Shown here: positions 5,535 to 5,905 of the stretch, one piece after another
Layout of the letters: each line of letters opens with the position of its first letter
Position numbering within the stretch: position 1 is the first letter of the stretch
Source of the DNA: Chloroflexota bacterium
Lineage (GTDB): Bacteria; Chloroflexota; Anaerolineae; Aggregatilineales; Phototrophicaceae
DNA: 5,905 bases
Direction of reading: 5' to 3'
Assembly (NCBI GenBank): GCA_023392115.1
Contig: JAEVZT010000591.1
Coordinates: forward strand, 1-5,905
Translations under genes and position numbers: made by a program
The notes under the pieces: model-generated
Database searches by the model: none
Seen by the model: only the letters and a program-made list of their open reading frames with translations
Told to the model about the DNA's origin: nothing

Positions 5535-5905
5535 ATGGAACTCAGTTTTTCGCTCGCCTTCATCGCCGGATTAGTTTCGTTCCTTTCGCCGTGCGTGCTG
5601 CCGCTTGTACCGGCGTATATCGGCTACATGGGTGGGCGCGTGACATACACGGTCGCCGCCCAAGCCGGGACGGCGCAGGTCGCGCAGCCGACCCTCAGCA
5701 GCCGCGTCAGCACGATCACGCACGGGCTGGCATTCGTCGCCGGGTTTACGTTCGTCTTTGTGGCGCTCGGGCTGCTCGGGACGGCGTTCGTCCAGCAGAT
5801 CGGCGCGCGCAGCCTGAGCTTCGTCACCGACATCATTGGGCGCGTCGGCGGCGTGATGATCATCTTCTTCGGGCTGCATTTCATGGGCGTCATCCCCGCC
5901 CTGTT
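5535..5905 (+). CDS. ccdA: CcdA/DsbD-type cytochrome c biogenesis membrane protein (5' part, cut by window end)
   Basis: An open frame runs from ATG at 5535 to the window end with no stop; 123 codons are visible. CcdA proteins carry electrons from cytoplasmic thioredoxin across the membrane to reduce extracytoplasmic thiols needed for cytochrome c maturation or other thiol proteins. The family signature is LSPCVLPLVPAYIGYM at residues 17-32, with Cys20 one of the two redox-active cysteines; the second would be beyond the window. Membrane segments are predicted at about 6-32, 60-86 and 101-123. The hydrophilic loop between the first two (about 33-59) carries Gln- and Ala-rich sequence and appears somewhat long. 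A weak CAGG (5523-5526) lies 8 nt before the ATG. A short leader with a perfect TATAAT box precedes the gene, 53 nt after the YkuD gene's stop. The downstream gene context and full length are unseen. Confidence 0.9.
   Translation, partial: MELSFSLAFIAGLVSFLSPCVLPLVPAYIGYMGGRVTYTVAAQAGTAQVAQPTLSSRVSTITHGLAFVAGFTFVFVALGLLGTAFVQQIGARSLSFVTDIIGRVGGVMIIFFGLHFMGVIPAL

Overview
The window is a GC-rich stretch of a bacterial chromosome with every supported gene on the + strand. Gene content and architecture (a DHH/CBS/tRNA nucleotidyltransferase fusion, a compact cofactor-binding Mo oxidoreductase, an SH3-YkuD envelope protein, CcdA) and A+T-rich -10 boxes in a GC-rich background suggest an uncultivated Chloroflexota, perhaps Anaerolineae. 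This is a judgement from family knowledge, not a database result.

Layout. Positions 2-88 look like the 3' end of an upstream gene. Positions 89-178 form a short intergenic stretch with a 10-nt direct repeat and a 10-bp palindrome that look like the remnant of a dispersed repeat. Positions 179-2800 encode an 873-aa fusion: DHH/DHHA1 phosphoesterase, two CBS domains, and a class II tRNA nucleotidyltransferase. A GNAT acetyltransferase (2784-3323) overlaps its end by 17 bp and is probably translationally coupled. A small cupin (3370-3702) has its own candidate promoter, whose -10 box contains the GNAT stop codon, and ends at a clear intrinsic terminator (3717-3750).

After the terminator comes a second transcription group: a sulfite-oxidase-family molybdopterin protein with no export signal (3792-4589), then, 10 nt later, a Tat-exported protein with two SH3-like regions and a YkuD domain (best start is TTG at 4600). 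After a perfect TATAAT box the window ends inside ccdA (5535 onward), a membrane thiol-disulfide reductant transporter.

How the genes may work together. The first group concerns RNA 3'-end metabolism plus small-molecule or protein acetylation. The second leans towards envelope and redox functions. The most notable observation is that the YkuD domain keeps its fold-defining residues to the very end but has lost both the conserved His and the catalytic Cys (replaced by Ser), so it looks like an L,D-transpeptidase pseudoenzyme rather than a working cross-linker. I found no CRISPR array, tRNA or rRNA gene, or insertion sequence.
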